A stretch of 64,000 nucleotides of DNA from positions 2,795,205-2,859,204 of the forward strand of contig CP054178.1 in the NCBI GenBank assembly GCA_015709595.1, written 5' to 3'. The stretch is from Phycisphaeraceae bacterium (lineage in GTDB: Bacteria > Planctomycetota > Phycisphaerae > Phycisphaerales > SM1A02). The position numbers were made by a program, and so were the translations under genes. Below, in pieces: positions 45,611-56,100 of the stretch (its first letter is position 1; every line of letters begins with the position of its first letter). The notes below the pieces were generated by a model. That model was not told the DNA's origin. It saw only the letters and a program-made list of their open reading frames with translations, and made no database searches.

Positions 45611-48600
45611 TCAGCGCGGCCAGCGGTCCAGCGACGGCAGCTCGACGCCGTCAAAGGTGAGGCGCAGCCACAGCGCGTGGGGTTGCCCGTCCGCCGTGAA
45701 GAGGTACTCGACCTCCCACACGTTTCGCGGTCCCGCCGCGGGTTGGCGGCCCCCGAAGCGATGCACGATCGCCAGGGCGGCCCACGGACCGGGAATGGTC
45801 AGCGTCGCGTCCGGCGCGCCGCGCTCCAGGTTGCCGCTGTTGCGCCCGAAGAGCAGGGTGAGATCCCGGCCCGGAACGGCTGCACCCTGGGCGACGACGA
45901 CCTCGGGCGCCCGGATGCGCTGCACGTCTTCGGCGGTTCCGTCGGCGCCGCCCGTTCGCACGCGCATGTACTCAAACGTCTCCCATCCCGGCTTGTGGCC
46001 GGCGTCGGTGGGTCTTCGCGTGCCCAGCACGGTGATGGTGCAGCGCATCGGCTCGGACGGCATGGCGCGCAGCAGCGTCACCAGTTGATCCAGCTGTTCG
46101 GAAGAGGGGGTCACTGGCGCTCGACCGCGCAGCAGGTCCAACTGGGTGTCGATGCGTGCGATCTCGGTGCGGGACAGCGGGTGCCCCAGTCTGCCGACCG
46201 GGTAGGTGGACGGCCCGCCTGCGGTTCGTGCGGCGTCGGGTCGCAGGTGCGAGACGGCCTCGCGGGCCTTGGCCAGCTCCTCCGGCGTCAGCACCCGGTG
46301 CTGATCGGTGGCCGTGGGGCTCAGCCGGTCCAACTGGGCCTCGGTGCTCAGGCGCGTCAGGGGAAACGCCCACAGCGACTTGAGCACCGTTTCGGCATCG
46401 AGAATCTGGCGGTTGGTGGCGTCCGCGAGGGTCTTGAGCGCGGCGACGGCGAGCAGATCCCAGTATTCAACCGGCCCCCGGCCGTCCGCGCCTTCGACCG
46501 GACGCACGTACGTGCGACGGAACTCCGGCAGGTCCACGTCCAGCAGCAGCCGCCGCGCCGCCGGCGCATCGCCGCGCAGGTTGGTCCAGGATCGGACGAA
46601 CTCGACGCATTCCCGTTCGAAGTCCAGCGTGCGCCGCAACTGCGTCAGTTCGTCCGACACGCGGCGCAGCGCGGCCTGACGGGCGTTGCGAACCGATTCG
46701 GCCCAGTCGCCGGCGCCGGTATCCAGCCCCGCGATGGCCCGCTCACGGAGCGCCGCAAGCGACTCCAGTTCGGCGTTCACGGTCTTGACGTTGAGATTGG
46801 TCAGGGACGCCAGGAAGCTCGCCCAGTTTTCGCCGGCGACGACGCCGCCATGCGAGCCGATGACGCCTGACCAGTAACGCAGGTAGTTCTCCGCGTAGGC
46901 CTCACGGGCGATTCGGATCGTTGAGGCCGTCGATGGATCGGGCTGCCCGCCGCGCAGATGCGCCTCCACCAGTTGCATGGCTCGCACCACGCGCGGGCCC
47001 GCCTGCTCGTGATACTCGGTCCGGTACGACTCGCCCCGCGTCAACGCCGTGAGGGGCAGGGTGTGCTGGGGGGTCTGAAGGTTCCGCCGCAGGGCGAAAC
47101 TCTCCACCTGCCTCGCCACGTCGGCGGCGTTGGTGAGTCGTCTGGCGTCCTCCACCGACGAGGCGACGAGGGATCGAGTCTTGTCCTCTCGCACGAGTGA
47201 GAGCACGGCCAGACAGGCGTCCTTGGCGCGGCGCATCGTGTCGTCGCCGGCCCCGCCCGCCGCACTCTGCACCGCGCCGCGCGCCGACTCCAGGTCGGCA
47301 TCGAGCGTATCAAGCTGGTCGAGCAGGTCGATGAAAGACGAGGCGACCCGCGCCGTAGAGTTCAACTGATCCGTGCGGGCGTAGAGCGCGAAGCGCTGCT
47401 GGTAGGGCCTGTCGGTCCCGCCGGATGTCGCCAGCAGCGCCCGATGCAGACGGTCGATCTCCACCTGGCGGGCCCGCAGTTTCTGCGTCTCCTGATCGAG
47501 CGAAGAACGAGCGGCCTCGATCCGCGACCGGTAGGACAGCAGGGCCTCGGTGATCCGATCATCGGCGGCGGGAGTCGTGGACGCCGGGGGAAGGGCCGCC
47601 AGCACCCGCTCCAGGTCGGCATCCACCCGGCTGCGGGCGGCGTCGATCCGCTCCTGGTACCACGACCACAGCGTCTTCGACCCCAGCTGGGCGGCCAACG
47701 CCTCGACCAGGGTGAACGCCTCGCGCATGGCGGGGAATGTCTCGCGCCATGGCTGGAGCGACGGTGGAGCGGCAGGAGCCGTCCCGCCCGGCGCCGGAGC
47801 GTACGCCGCGTGAAGACGTTGCTCATACTGGTCCAGCAGCGCCAGGGCGTCGAGCAGGTCGTTGGCGGCCTTCAGGTCGCCTCCCGCGCCGCTCAGCGAG
47901 CCCTTGCACCACGCGGTGAACCGCTCCGTGGCCGCTTCCAGGTCGGCCAGCGTTCGGCCCTGCCGGGCGCGATCGAGCGCCGCGCGGGGCCAGTCCGGCC
48001 ACCCCGGAACGCTCCGCAGCGTGCGGAACGTGTTCTCCAGCGACACCATGCTCTCCGCGGCGGTGTCCCCCTCATCACTGCCCACGCTCCACCGATCCGG
48101 CGGCAGCACATAAGCCGTCAGAGGGTAAAGGAGGTCGCCGGCTGAAGATGCCCGGGCGCCGCCTTCCGACGCGCCGCTGGTGGGCGTCATCGAGTTCAGC
48201 CGGTACAGCGCCGCCAGCGCCCCGGTGGAGGCCGGCGTCCACTCGCCCTGATCGCCTGTTCCGGTGGCGAGGAACCGCGCGGCGCGTTGCGCCACGGGAC
48301 GGAGGGTGGAGAGCTCAAAGAGGGCCTGGGCCGCCTTGGCGCGCTCCGTCGGGTACAGGTTCGCGCTCTCGCCCGGGGAGAACCAGAGCAGGGGCCTGAA
48401 CAGCAGGGGCACGTCGATGCGCCGCTCCACCTGCGCGACGGCCTCGGCGTGAACCTCGGCCACGGTCAGATCCCGTCCGCGCAGGCGCAGCCCGTGCTTG
48501 CGGTCGGGCGTGTCCGCCCGTCGGTCGCCCCGGAACTGCAGGTTGGCGTCGGAGCGAGGGTCGGGCTCGCCCCGGACCAGGTAGGGGTAGTCCGGACTGT

Positions 48601-50080
48601 CGGTGGGCGAAGCGAGCAGCGACCGGATCGAGTACCAGAACCGGGCCGGTTCGCCCACGCTGGTCGTCAACTGGCGGTACTGCAGCCAGGAGACGCCGAT
48701 GAGCGCCGCCACGCCGACGCATGCCGCCAGCATGAGTGTTCGCAGACGGCGTTTCTTGAGCTGTCGCGTGTTGGAGAAGTTGGTGACCAGCCCGCGCTCG
48801 CGGAACATCTTTTCGAGAAACAGGTCGCGCAGGAAGTAGCTGCGGTCGCGCTCCCAGATCCGCCCCTCCGGCAGCTGCTCGACCGGCAGGCCCAGCGCCT
48901 GGGCCAGGTCGGCGTCCAGCGCCGAACCCTCGCGCATCGACGACACGAAATACAGCCCGCGCATGAACAGCGGCTTCGACGACCACTCGCCCGCGACGAA
49001 GATGTTCTCCAGGTACAGCCGCAGGCGCGGCGCGATCTGCATGAGCGAATCAGGGAAGGCGAACAGCGCGTCCACCTCGTCCGTGCGCCGCGCCATCGGC
49101 CCTTCCCGGCTGACCGGGTCGAGCAGCAGCGCCGCGCGCTTGCGCACCAGCCGGGTGCGCACCATGGCCAGGTGATCCTCGATGTCCTCGGGAAAGAACG
49201 GCTCGTCCAGTGCGTACGGGTTCGACCAGCCCAGCATCTGGTGCTGCAGTTGAGGATCGTTGAGCTGGTCGAAGAACTCGCGGAAGCCGTTGATCAGGTC
49301 GGCCTTGGTGATGAGCACGAACACCGGGAAGCGAACGCCCAGCGTGCGCTGAATCAGGTCGAGCTGGCGAGCGATCCGTCCCGCCTTCTGCGTGACCTGG
49401 TCGGCGGAATCGCGGATCAGACTGTCGGCGGGAATGACCAGCATCAGCCCGTTGATCGGGCAGTTGGGCCGGAACTTCGCCAGCAGCTTGAGGAACTCCT
49501 TCCACTCGTTGGTGGCCCCGCCCGAGGCCTCCTCGAACAGCAGCCGTCCGGCGGTGTCCAGGATGACCGCGCTGTTGGTGAACCACCAGTCCATGTTGAT
49601 GGTGCCGCCCGAGCCCTGCAGTTCGTCCTGCAACCCCGGCGGAAAGCCCACGTTGGAATGGCGCAGTGCTTCCGTCTTGCCCGAGCCGGGCTCGCCGACG
49701 ATGGCGTACCACGGCAGCGAGTAGATGTCCTTGCCGTGCTGCTTGAACGTATTGATGCCCTGCTCGAACTTGCGCCGCAGGTCATCCAGTCTGGCGCGAC
49801 TGGCGGCGTCGCTGACCGAACCCGGCACGGCGCCGGTGTTGCCGGCGATGGCGCTCTCGAACGGCTTGGCCTTCCGCTTCTTGAGAACCTTGAGGATCAG
49901 TCCGTACAGGATCATCAGCCCGCCGACCGCGACCAGGCCGACGAGGAACACGATGAGCGCCGTCTTGCCGGCGCTCCCGATGAGGATCGATCCGCCGCCT
50001 ACCCCGCCCACGCCCACGGCCACCGTACCGGCCTTGGCCGGGCCGGGCAGCGCCTGAAACTTGGAGAGAATCCCGCTCAC
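45611..50080 (-). CDS. tssM: T6SS inner-membrane protein TssM (IcmF)
   Basis: A 1,489-residue TssM, longer than many. N-terminal membrane segments lie at about 40-64, with another near 455-475. The cytoplasmic GTPase-like domain has Walker A GEPGSGKT (129-136) and the segment NMDWWFTNSAVILDTAGRLL near 162. The large periplasmic portion ends in an ImpL/VasK-type domain. It spans the envelope with TssL and usually TssJ. The GTG start at 50080 overlaps the tssL stop in GTGA, with GGAGG 6 nt upstream. Confidence 0.95.
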   Translation of the reverse strand: MSGILSKFQALPGPAKAGTVAVGVGGVGGGSILIGSAGKTALIVFLVGLVAVGGLMILYGLILKVLKKRKAKPFESAIAGNTGAVPGSVSDAASRARLDDLRRKFEQGINTFKQHGKDIYSLPWYAIVGEPGSGKTEALRHSNVGFPPGLQDELQGSGGTINMDWWFTNSAVILDTAGRLLFEEASGGATNEWKEFLKLLAKFRPNCPINGLMLVIPADSLIRDSADQVTQKAGRIARQLDLIQRTLGVRFPVFVLITKADLINGFREFFDQLNDPQLQHQMLGWSNPYALDEPFFPEDIEDHLAMVRTRLVRKRAALLLDPVSREGPMARRTDEVDALFAFPDSLMQIAPRLRLYLENIFVAGEWSSKPLFMRGLYFVSSMREGSALDADLAQALGLPVEQLPEGRIWERDRSYFLRDLFLEKMFRERGLVTNFSNTRQLKKRRLRTLMLAACVGVAALIGVSWLQYRQLTTSVGEPARFWYSIRSLLASPTDSPDYPYLVRGEPDPRSDANLQFRGDRRADTPDRKHGLRLRGRDLTVAEVHAEAVAQVERRIDVPLLFRPLLWFSPGESANLYPTERAKAAQALFELSTLRPVAQRAARFLATGTGDQGEWTPASTGALAALYRLNSMTPTSGASEGGARASSAGDLLYPLTAYVLPPDRWSVGSDEGDTAAESMVSLENTFRTLRSVPGWPDWPRAALDRARQGRTLADLEAATERFTAWCKGSLSGAGGDLKAANDLLDALALLDQYEQRLHAAYAPAPGGTAPAAPPSLQPWRETFPAMREAFTLVEALAAQLGSKTLWSWYQERIDAARSRVDADLERVLAALPPASTTPAADDRITEALLSYRSRIEAARSSLDQETQKLRARQVEIDRLHRALLATSGGTDRPYQQRFALYARTDQLNSTARVASSFIDLLDQLDTLDADLESARGAVQSAAGGAGDDTMRRAKDACLAVLSLVREDKTRSLVASSVEDARRLTNAADVARQVESFALRRNLQTPQHTLPLTALTRGESYRTEYHEQAGPRVVRAMQLVEAHLRGGQPDPSTASTIRIAREAYAENYLRYWSGVIGSHGGVVAGENWASFLASLTNLNVKTVNAELESLAALRERAIAGLDTGAGDWAESVRNARQAALRRVSDELTQLRRTLDFERECVEFVRSWTNLRGDAPAARRLLLDVDLPEFRRTYVRPVEGADGRGPVEYWDLLAVAALKTLADATNRQILDAETVLKSLWAFPLTRLSTEAQLDRLSPTATDQHRVLTPEELAKAREAVSHLRPDAARTAGGPSTYPVGRLGHPLSRTEIARIDTQLDLLRGRAPVTPSSEQLDQLVTLLRAMPSEPMRCTITVLGTRRPTDAGHKPGWETFEYMRVRTGGADGTAEDVQRIRAPEVVVAQGAAVPGRDLTLLFGRNSGNLERGAPDATLTIPGPWAALAIVHRFGGRQPAAGPRNVWEVEYLFTADGQPHALWLRLTFDGVELPSLDRWPR

Positions 50081-50784
50081 GATCCGCCTCCGGTGCCCGT
50101 TCTGGGGCTCTCGACGTGTCCGATGATCTCCTGCAGTGATTCACCGATCTCCGCGCGGCTTTTCATGAACAGCGTGATGCTGGTCGCCATCAGCACCAGG
50201 ATCAGCCCGAACAGCGCGATGGCGATGCCCAGCACCTTGGCGCCGGGCGGCTGGACCAGGTTGCTCGTATCCACGTTCTCGTACGCCTCGGGCGTGATCC
50301 GCGCCCGGTCATCCAGGTCCATCTGGTCGCGGATGCGCCCTGAAATCTCCGTCATGGTCTTGCGCAGGTACTCGGGCTGCCCCTGGTAGAAACCCTGGAA
50401 TCCCAGCCCGATGCACGTGTAGAACACCGCCAGCCGCTCGTTGGCGGCCGCGGAGCGATCCTTCAGCGTTTCATCGAGCAGGTCGAAGAACTTCTCGTCG
50501 CCGGCGTGCTCGTTGTAGTCACGCTGAATCTCGTGCCAGTCGCGCGCGAAGGGAAGGTTGCTTTCCTTGATCATGTAGTCCGCGAAGAAGATGAGCGGCA
50601 TCTTCACCTTCTCGAACTGCGTCGTCAGTTCGGGGCGCGAGGAGGCCGACTTCTCGAGCTTGTCCAGCAGGGCGAGAATCTCGCTCCGGACCGAGGTCAT
50701 GTCGATCGACGCGCCCTTGCGGGCCGACCGGTTCAGACGACAGATGTACTGAAAGAATGGTTCGCAGTGTTCAGACAGCGACAT
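50077..50784 (-). CDS. tssL: T6SS inner-membrane protein TssL (DotU family)
   Basis: A 235-residue DotU-type protein. The cytoplasmic helical domain carries MPLIFFADYMI near 60 and the AVFYTCIGLGFQGFYQGQPE segment near 118-137, diagnostic for TssL. A single membrane segment lies near residue 185 to 207 (VLGIAIALFGLILVLMATSI), with a short C-terminal periplasmic tail and no peptidoglycan-binding domain. ATG 50784 has GGAGG upstream. An alternative GTG at 50790 would overlap the tssK stop. Confidence 0.95.
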   Translation of the reverse strand: MSLSEHCEPFFQYICRLNRSARKGASIDMTSVRSEILALLDKLEKSASSRPELTTQFEKVKMPLIFFADYMIKESNLPFARDWHEIQRDYNEHAGDEKFFDLLDETLKDRSAAANERLAVFYTCIGLGFQGFYQGQPEYLRKTMTEISGRIRDQMDLDDRARITPEAYENVDTSNLVQPPGAKVLGIAIALFGLILVLMATSITLFMKSRAEIGESLQEIIGHVESPRTGTGGGS

Positions 50785-50786
50785 GG

Positions 50787-52160
50787 TCACCCGCCTCCGC
50801 CCGGAAGGGTCATGTAGAGGGCGATCGAATAATCAGAGGCGTCCAATCCGGGCCACCACGCGGCGATGGCGCTTTCCGACGACACCCGATCCCACATGCG
50901 CTGGCTCTCGGCCCGGTTGATGCGGAAGTAGTGCAGCCCCGTCTCGGCGGGGAACTGCACCGGCGGATGGCGCTCCTCCTGCACCTTCACGCCGCGGATG
51001 CGGCTCTGCCACATCGACGGCGCCGTGAGCTTGAACTTGTCCTCGTCCTCCACCAGCATGGCGACGGCCCGGGGATCCTCCCGCGTCTTGATGCCGATGT
51101 AGTACTCGTTGGGCTCGGTGAGGTCCGCCGCGGAGAGCGGCGCCTTGAGAAACGGTCCTTCCCGCACGAACGGCACCTTGCGGAACACGTCGCCCTTGAG
51201 GGGGCGAAGGTACTCGCGGATGCGGTCGGACAGCTCGTGAAACGGCACCGCCGGAGCGTCGTGGTCGTAGGGCGGCGCGTCGAAGGGATCTCGGTCCGGG
51301 TGCAGGGCGGCCAGTTCCGCCAGCAGGTCGCGGAACTCCAGGTACATCTCCGACGGAGAAACCGCCGGTGACGCCAGCAGGTGCGGCAGACGCGCGCTGA
51401 AGCGATTGATGGTCTTCAGCCGCAGCATCTGCTGAAAGTCCGACCCGCGCATGGTCTCCACGCTGAAGCCGCCGCGGGTCATCTGCACCACCATCTCGCG
51501 CCGGCTGGCCTCAACCGCGTTCGTCAGATCGCGCACCAGCTCGCGCAGGATGACGCTGCCGCTGATGGCGAAGCAGGGCGGGATGAAGTTCGGGTCGATG
51601 CGCGGCATCCCGATGCCTTCGCCCGTGCCGTGAACGACGCGCAGCACCGGCATCACTTCCATGTCGGTCTGGTCGTCGTCCTGGTACATGAGCCGGGCGT
51701 TGATGAGCCGGTGCATCATCGGCTGACGGTTCTCGCCGGTGTTCTCGTCCGGGCGCTCCTGCTCCCTGATCCGGTAGAGCCGCTTGGCCCGCCAGTCATC
51801 GCCGCCGGGATCGATGGTGTTGGCCCGCGCCTCGTACCACAGCGGCACGCCCAGCAGGATGGTGAATCCTTCGCTGCTGGCCTCGAAGCGCTTCTTGATG
51901 TCCATCGGCGGCAGTTCCGCCAGGCCGGGAAACGTCACGCGCGTCCCGCTGGGCATGATCGCATCCAGGCGGTCGAACCGCACCAGCATGTTCTCCAGCG
52001 CGTCGGTCGAAAGCCGTGACTCGACCAGTCCGTACGGATACGCACAGACGGCTCGACGGTCATCCGCCCTGGTTTCAGCGAGATGACGCTGCATCGCCTG
52101 AAGGTGATGCGGCTGGAGGAAGAGGCCTTCGTGCCAGTGGACGGGGGGAATGGTGGCCAT
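50787..52160 (-). CDS. tssK: T6SS baseplate protein TssK
   Basis: A 457-residue TssK (ImpJ/VasE). The N-terminal signature PPVHWHEGLFLQPHHLQAM is unmistakable and YLEFRDLLAELAALHP lies near 280. TssK is the trimeric adaptor linking baseplate and membrane complex. ATG 52160 is preferred to an upstream TTG at 52169. Its stop overlaps the start region of tssL. Confidence 0.96.
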   Translation of the reverse strand: MATIPPVHWHEGLFLQPHHLQAMQRHLAETRADDRRAVCAYPYGLVESRLSTDALENMLVRFDRLDAIMPSGTRVTFPGLAELPPMDIKKRFEASSEGFTILLGVPLWYEARANTIDPGGDDWRAKRLYRIREQERPDENTGENRQPMMHRLINARLMYQDDDQTDMEVMPVLRVVHGTGEGIGMPRIDPNFIPPCFAISGSVILRELVRDLTNAVEASRREMVVQMTRGGFSVETMRGSDFQQMLRLKTINRFSARLPHLLASPAVSPSEMYLEFRDLLAELAALHPDRDPFDAPPYDHDAPAVPFHELSDRIREYLRPLKGDVFRKVPFVREGPFLKAPLSAADLTEPNEYYIGIKTREDPRAVAMLVEDEDKFKLTAPSMWQSRIRGVKVQEERHPPVQFPAETGLHYFRINRAESQRMWDRVSSESAIAAWWPGLDASDYSIALYMTLPGGGG

Positions 52161-52176
52161 GTCGCGCAAGCCGCAC

Positions 52177-53103
52177 TCAGCGGCTCAGTCCTTTCATGAG
52201 CCGTTCAGCGTACTCGGCGATGAGTTGCATGATGTCCCGCTCGATGGTCGCCTGATCCGATGTGCCCCACAGTTCACGGTATTTTCGCCAACTGGCGACC
52301 GGAACGGACTCCAGCGTCTTCTTCTCGCGGCGGGCGGTGTCCTCGATGCTGTCGGGCGCGAAGCGAGCGTACTGCTGCTGGGCGTACTGCCGACCGGTCT
52401 GGCTGATCGCGGACACCAGGGCGGCGGTGAGCTGCCGGAGACGCTCGAGCTGCTGCGTCACTTCCCCGCGCGGAACGTCCGGGTCGCCGGACAGGTAGGC
52501 GGGAAGGGTCTTGCGCCACTCGCCCCCGCCGCGGATCTCTGATCGCGGGTTGATGGCCTTCCATGTCGTCCACCCCACTTGGTCAAGCGAACCGAGCAGG
52601 TCGACGAGCATCTGCATCACTTCCAGCGTCCGGGCGGGGTCGAGCGACTGGCTCTCCGGCATCTTCAGGTGCGCCCGGAGCTTGTCGGCGGCCTGCTCCG
52701 GCCAGACCTGCTTGCCTTCGGTGGAAAGTCCCGCCTCGCGCAGTCGGATGGCGGCCTTGCGGCGGTCCTCCGCCGACAGGGTGGGCGCCAGTTCGATCAA
52801 TCGCGTGAGCAGAAAGCTCACGTCCTTCAGCTCCTTCACGTCGGTGGCGGAGAGGTCCATGGCGTCGGCCGCTCCTTTGGCGGTGAGCCCGCCGCTGTCC
52901 CAGGATGGGAAAATCTCCATCAATTCCTTCAGCACCGCGGCCCGCTCCGACGGCACCACCTTGTTCAGGGCGCGCTCGACCTCGTCGGCGAGATACTGCT
53001 GACGCACCTCCGGCGTCTCATCGGCCAGATCGGCCTGCACCAGGCGCAGTCGATTGGCGGTGGAAAGAACCAGTCGGGATCGTTCGCCGCCTGCGGTGGA
53101 CAT
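52177..53103 (-). CDS. Hypothetical protein encoded beside tssK
   Basis: A 308-residue soluble, mostly helical and charged protein without signal peptide, membrane segment or catalytic motif that I recognise. Notable stretches are LADEVERALNKVVPSER near 38 and WRKYRELWGTSDQATIERDI near the C-terminus. It is 16 bp upstream of tssK on the same strand, and the next gene upstream (FGE protein) is also in the run, so a structural or regulatory T6SS role is inferred from position only. It might be the helical C-terminal part of an FHA-type (TagH/ImpI) protein, but no FHA motif is seen. Confidence 0.7.
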   Translation of the reverse strand: MSTAGGERSRLVLSTANRLRLVQADLADETPEVRQQYLADEVERALNKVVPSERAAVLKELMEIFPSWDSGGLTAKGAADAMDLSATDVKELKDVSFLLTRLIELAPTLSAEDRRKAAIRLREAGLSTEGKQVWPEQAADKLRAHLKMPESQSLDPARTLEVMQMLVDLLGSLDQVGWTTWKAINPRSEIRGGGEWRKTLPAYLSGDPDVPRGEVTQQLERLRQLTAALVSAISQTGRQYAQQQYARFAPDSIEDTARREKKTLESVPVASWRKYRELWGTSDQATIERDIMQLIAEYAERLMKGLSR

Positions 53104-53184
53104 CGTGGGGTTCCGTGGGCCAATGATCCGGGAGCGATCGTGGCCCAGCCAGTATAGTGACAGCCGATCGAGTCCGAAAGCGGA

Positions 53185-56100
53185 TCACGGAGCGCCCAAT
53201 GCCCGTCTGGCGGGGGTATCGAAGGCGGCGGTGCTCGTTTCGAGCACCCATTCCGCCAGCGTGGTGAAGCGACCGCGGGGCTCCAGCACCAGGCGGAAGC
53301 CCACGTCCGCGAGGCGCATGAACTTCAGCTGCCCGCCGAAGGTGCGAGGATCAACCCGCTGGCGAACCAGCGGGTCAAGCGAAGGCGGCGACATGGACGA
53401 CCCGCCCATCACGCCCAGCAGGTCCGCGCGAAGGGCGGTGTCCGCGTCGGCAGGGGTGAGAATCCGCCGGTCCCGACCTTCCCGGAAGACCAGCGGATCG
53501 TCATACGTCCACTCCATCACGTTGCCCAGCAGATGCTCGAAGTTCATCACGGGATCACCCGGAATCTCCGTAAAGTACAGCACGCCGTCGTCATAGCCCG
53601 TGAGGTGCGAGTCGGCGTCCGCCGACGACGAACGCGAGGGGTTGTTGAACGAACCCCGATCGGGCGTGATGAGGGTCTGGTTCAGTTGAGCGGCGACCTC
53701 GACCATGTGAGCCCGCTGTCGCTCGAAACGGGTGTCCCGGAGATTCGGCGCCGGAGTCAGCGCGCCGCGCTGGATCTCGCCCTTGAGCCGATCCCAGTCG
53801 GTGATGAACGGATTGCTGTAGGACTGTCGGATCGCCGCCTGAAACTCCAGGTTGGTCGGCAGACGACAACCCAGCAGCGATGCCGCGTAGGCGGCGGCGG
53901 TTGGCGACAGGTGCTGCATTGGATAATTGCGATCCGGCAGCCGGGAGTCGATGTCGGTGTTGATGTCCAGTCGCACGTTGTCGGCGTTGCGCCATTGGTC
54001 GGTGTCGGCTCGCCAGGCCGGACGTTCGCCCTGACGCAACGGCAGGGGCGGCGAGATCAAACCCGGTGGGTTTCGCCGGTATTGCCACACGCGCGGGCCA
54101 TAGCGGCGATCAACCTGCGCACCGACATCCACCAGGTGCTCGGCCACGCCCTGAAGACCTCGCGCCCGGTTGATCGTGTCCGCGAACAGGTTGAATGAAA
54201 CCTCGGTGGTCGAAAGGTACACGGGCGACTTGAAGCCCAGTTCCTTCAGATCAGGCGCCCGGCTGGGGTCCACCAGACGGAAGATCAGATGGATCGGGCG
54301 CTCACCGGCGGTGGCGTAATGGACCCAGGGCGGCGGCGCATTTCCCTGCCTCGGCCCTTCCTGGACCAACCGCCAGCCCTGGGCCACCCGCTCATCGGGG
54401 CTGGCGGAAGGCCCGATCCTGGTGAAGTCCACGCGCGTGTTCTCCGGCGCCAGCATGTCGTTCAACTCGGTCAGGAACGACGCAACCTGCTGCGTGGAAC
54501 GCACCGTGGCGTCCATCGCGCCCATGTCGGCGAGGAACTGTCGGATCAACGGCGTGGTCAGTTCATCATCCTGAGATGCACCGCCCTGATCGATGCGCTG
54601 CCGGAACGCCATCAGGTCAAGGTTCCAACCCACCCACGGCGGCATCTGCTCGCGTCGAGCGTGGAATCGCCCCATCTCACGCAGCATGGCCTCGATCTCC
54701 ACCGCCGATACGCGGGTCGCCAGGTGGTTCAGCCAACGGTTCGGCGCCTGCCCCCGGAGGCGATCGGACAGCCGCCTTGCGCGATCCGCCTCGTCCAGAC
54801 GCGACAACAGGGCTTCGTATCGCTCCAGGGCCTCGGCATGCAGCCGCAGGGAATCGGCGTCCCCGGCGATGGGAAGTTCACCCAGCCGCTCCCAGACCGC
54901 CCGCGTGATCTCGATGCGATCAGCGTGCTCCGCGGCCGATCCGTAGGCGGAGACGGATTGAAGGTCGTCGAGCGTGGACACCCGCTCCAGGTCGCTGATG
55001 CGCGTGAGGAGCCCGGAGAAGACGTCGGCGAACCCGTCCAGCGAAGCAGCGTCCATCGACGCCGGGCGTCTCCATGCCGCAAGCATGGTCCGAATTGTCC
55101 CCTGGTTCTCGTCCGGCTCGTCGGGCAGGTAGGCCAGGTCGAGCAGACGCCGCAGTCGATCAAGGTCGGCGAACAACCCGGTCACCGACTGCTGCCACGC
55201 CGCGAATGACTGCTCTTCGCGCTGCAGGGCGCTGCGAACCGTCTCGTGCTCCAGCGAGGCGCCGCTCCCTCCCGGCGCGGCCAGACGGTTCAGGGACTGC
55301 ACCACGACCGCAACGCCCTGCTCGCGACGATCCTCGGCATGACGCCGCGCCAGGTTGGGTTCGGGCGCGGCATCCAGAATCTCCCGAACGGAGGGTTCGA
55401 GTTTCAGTCGATTCAGCACCAGGTCGCTCAGAGCGGACTCGAAATCCAGCGTCGCCCCGTTGAACGCGAGGTATTTCGATCGATCCGCTTCGTACTGTCC
55501 AGCGTCGCCGGCGCGGGCGAAGTATTCATCCCAGGCGCGCTGCGCGGAGGCCGAGGCGAACCGGACCGCGCGCTTCCGCTCGAGGAACTCCGCCGGCGGT
55601 TGAAGGACGATCCGGTGGACCGCCTCGGTGTCGTTCAGCAGACGGGCCAGTTCCGTCCTGACCCGCTGATCCGATGCAACGATGTCCTGACGATCGCGTT
55701 CGATCAGCGGTCGCTCGTGCAGGGCCGTCAGCGCCGCCGTCACCTCGGCGCGGCGCCGCGCCAGGTCGTCCACTTCCGGCAGGCGGCGTCCGTGCAGAAA
55801 CTCGTTGACTTCTCCCAGGAGTTCATCGACTTTCCCGGTCGTGGTTGCCGCTTCGGCGCGGGCAAGCCGCGGATCAGGCGCGATGATGCGATAGCCCCGC
55901 GCGGATTCCGCCCAGGACTCAAAGGTCGCGGCATCGTTCAGTCGCGACGGGTCAACGGGATGTTCGGCGACCAGCAGATCCCAGCGAAGCCCCGATTCGT
56001 CGATGGACGACACGTCGTCGATCCGCCGCGCCAGCGGCAGCAGGTCCGCCGCCTGCCTCGCCAGCGCTTCGAGTGACGAAGCGCCAGTCAGCCGCCCCTG

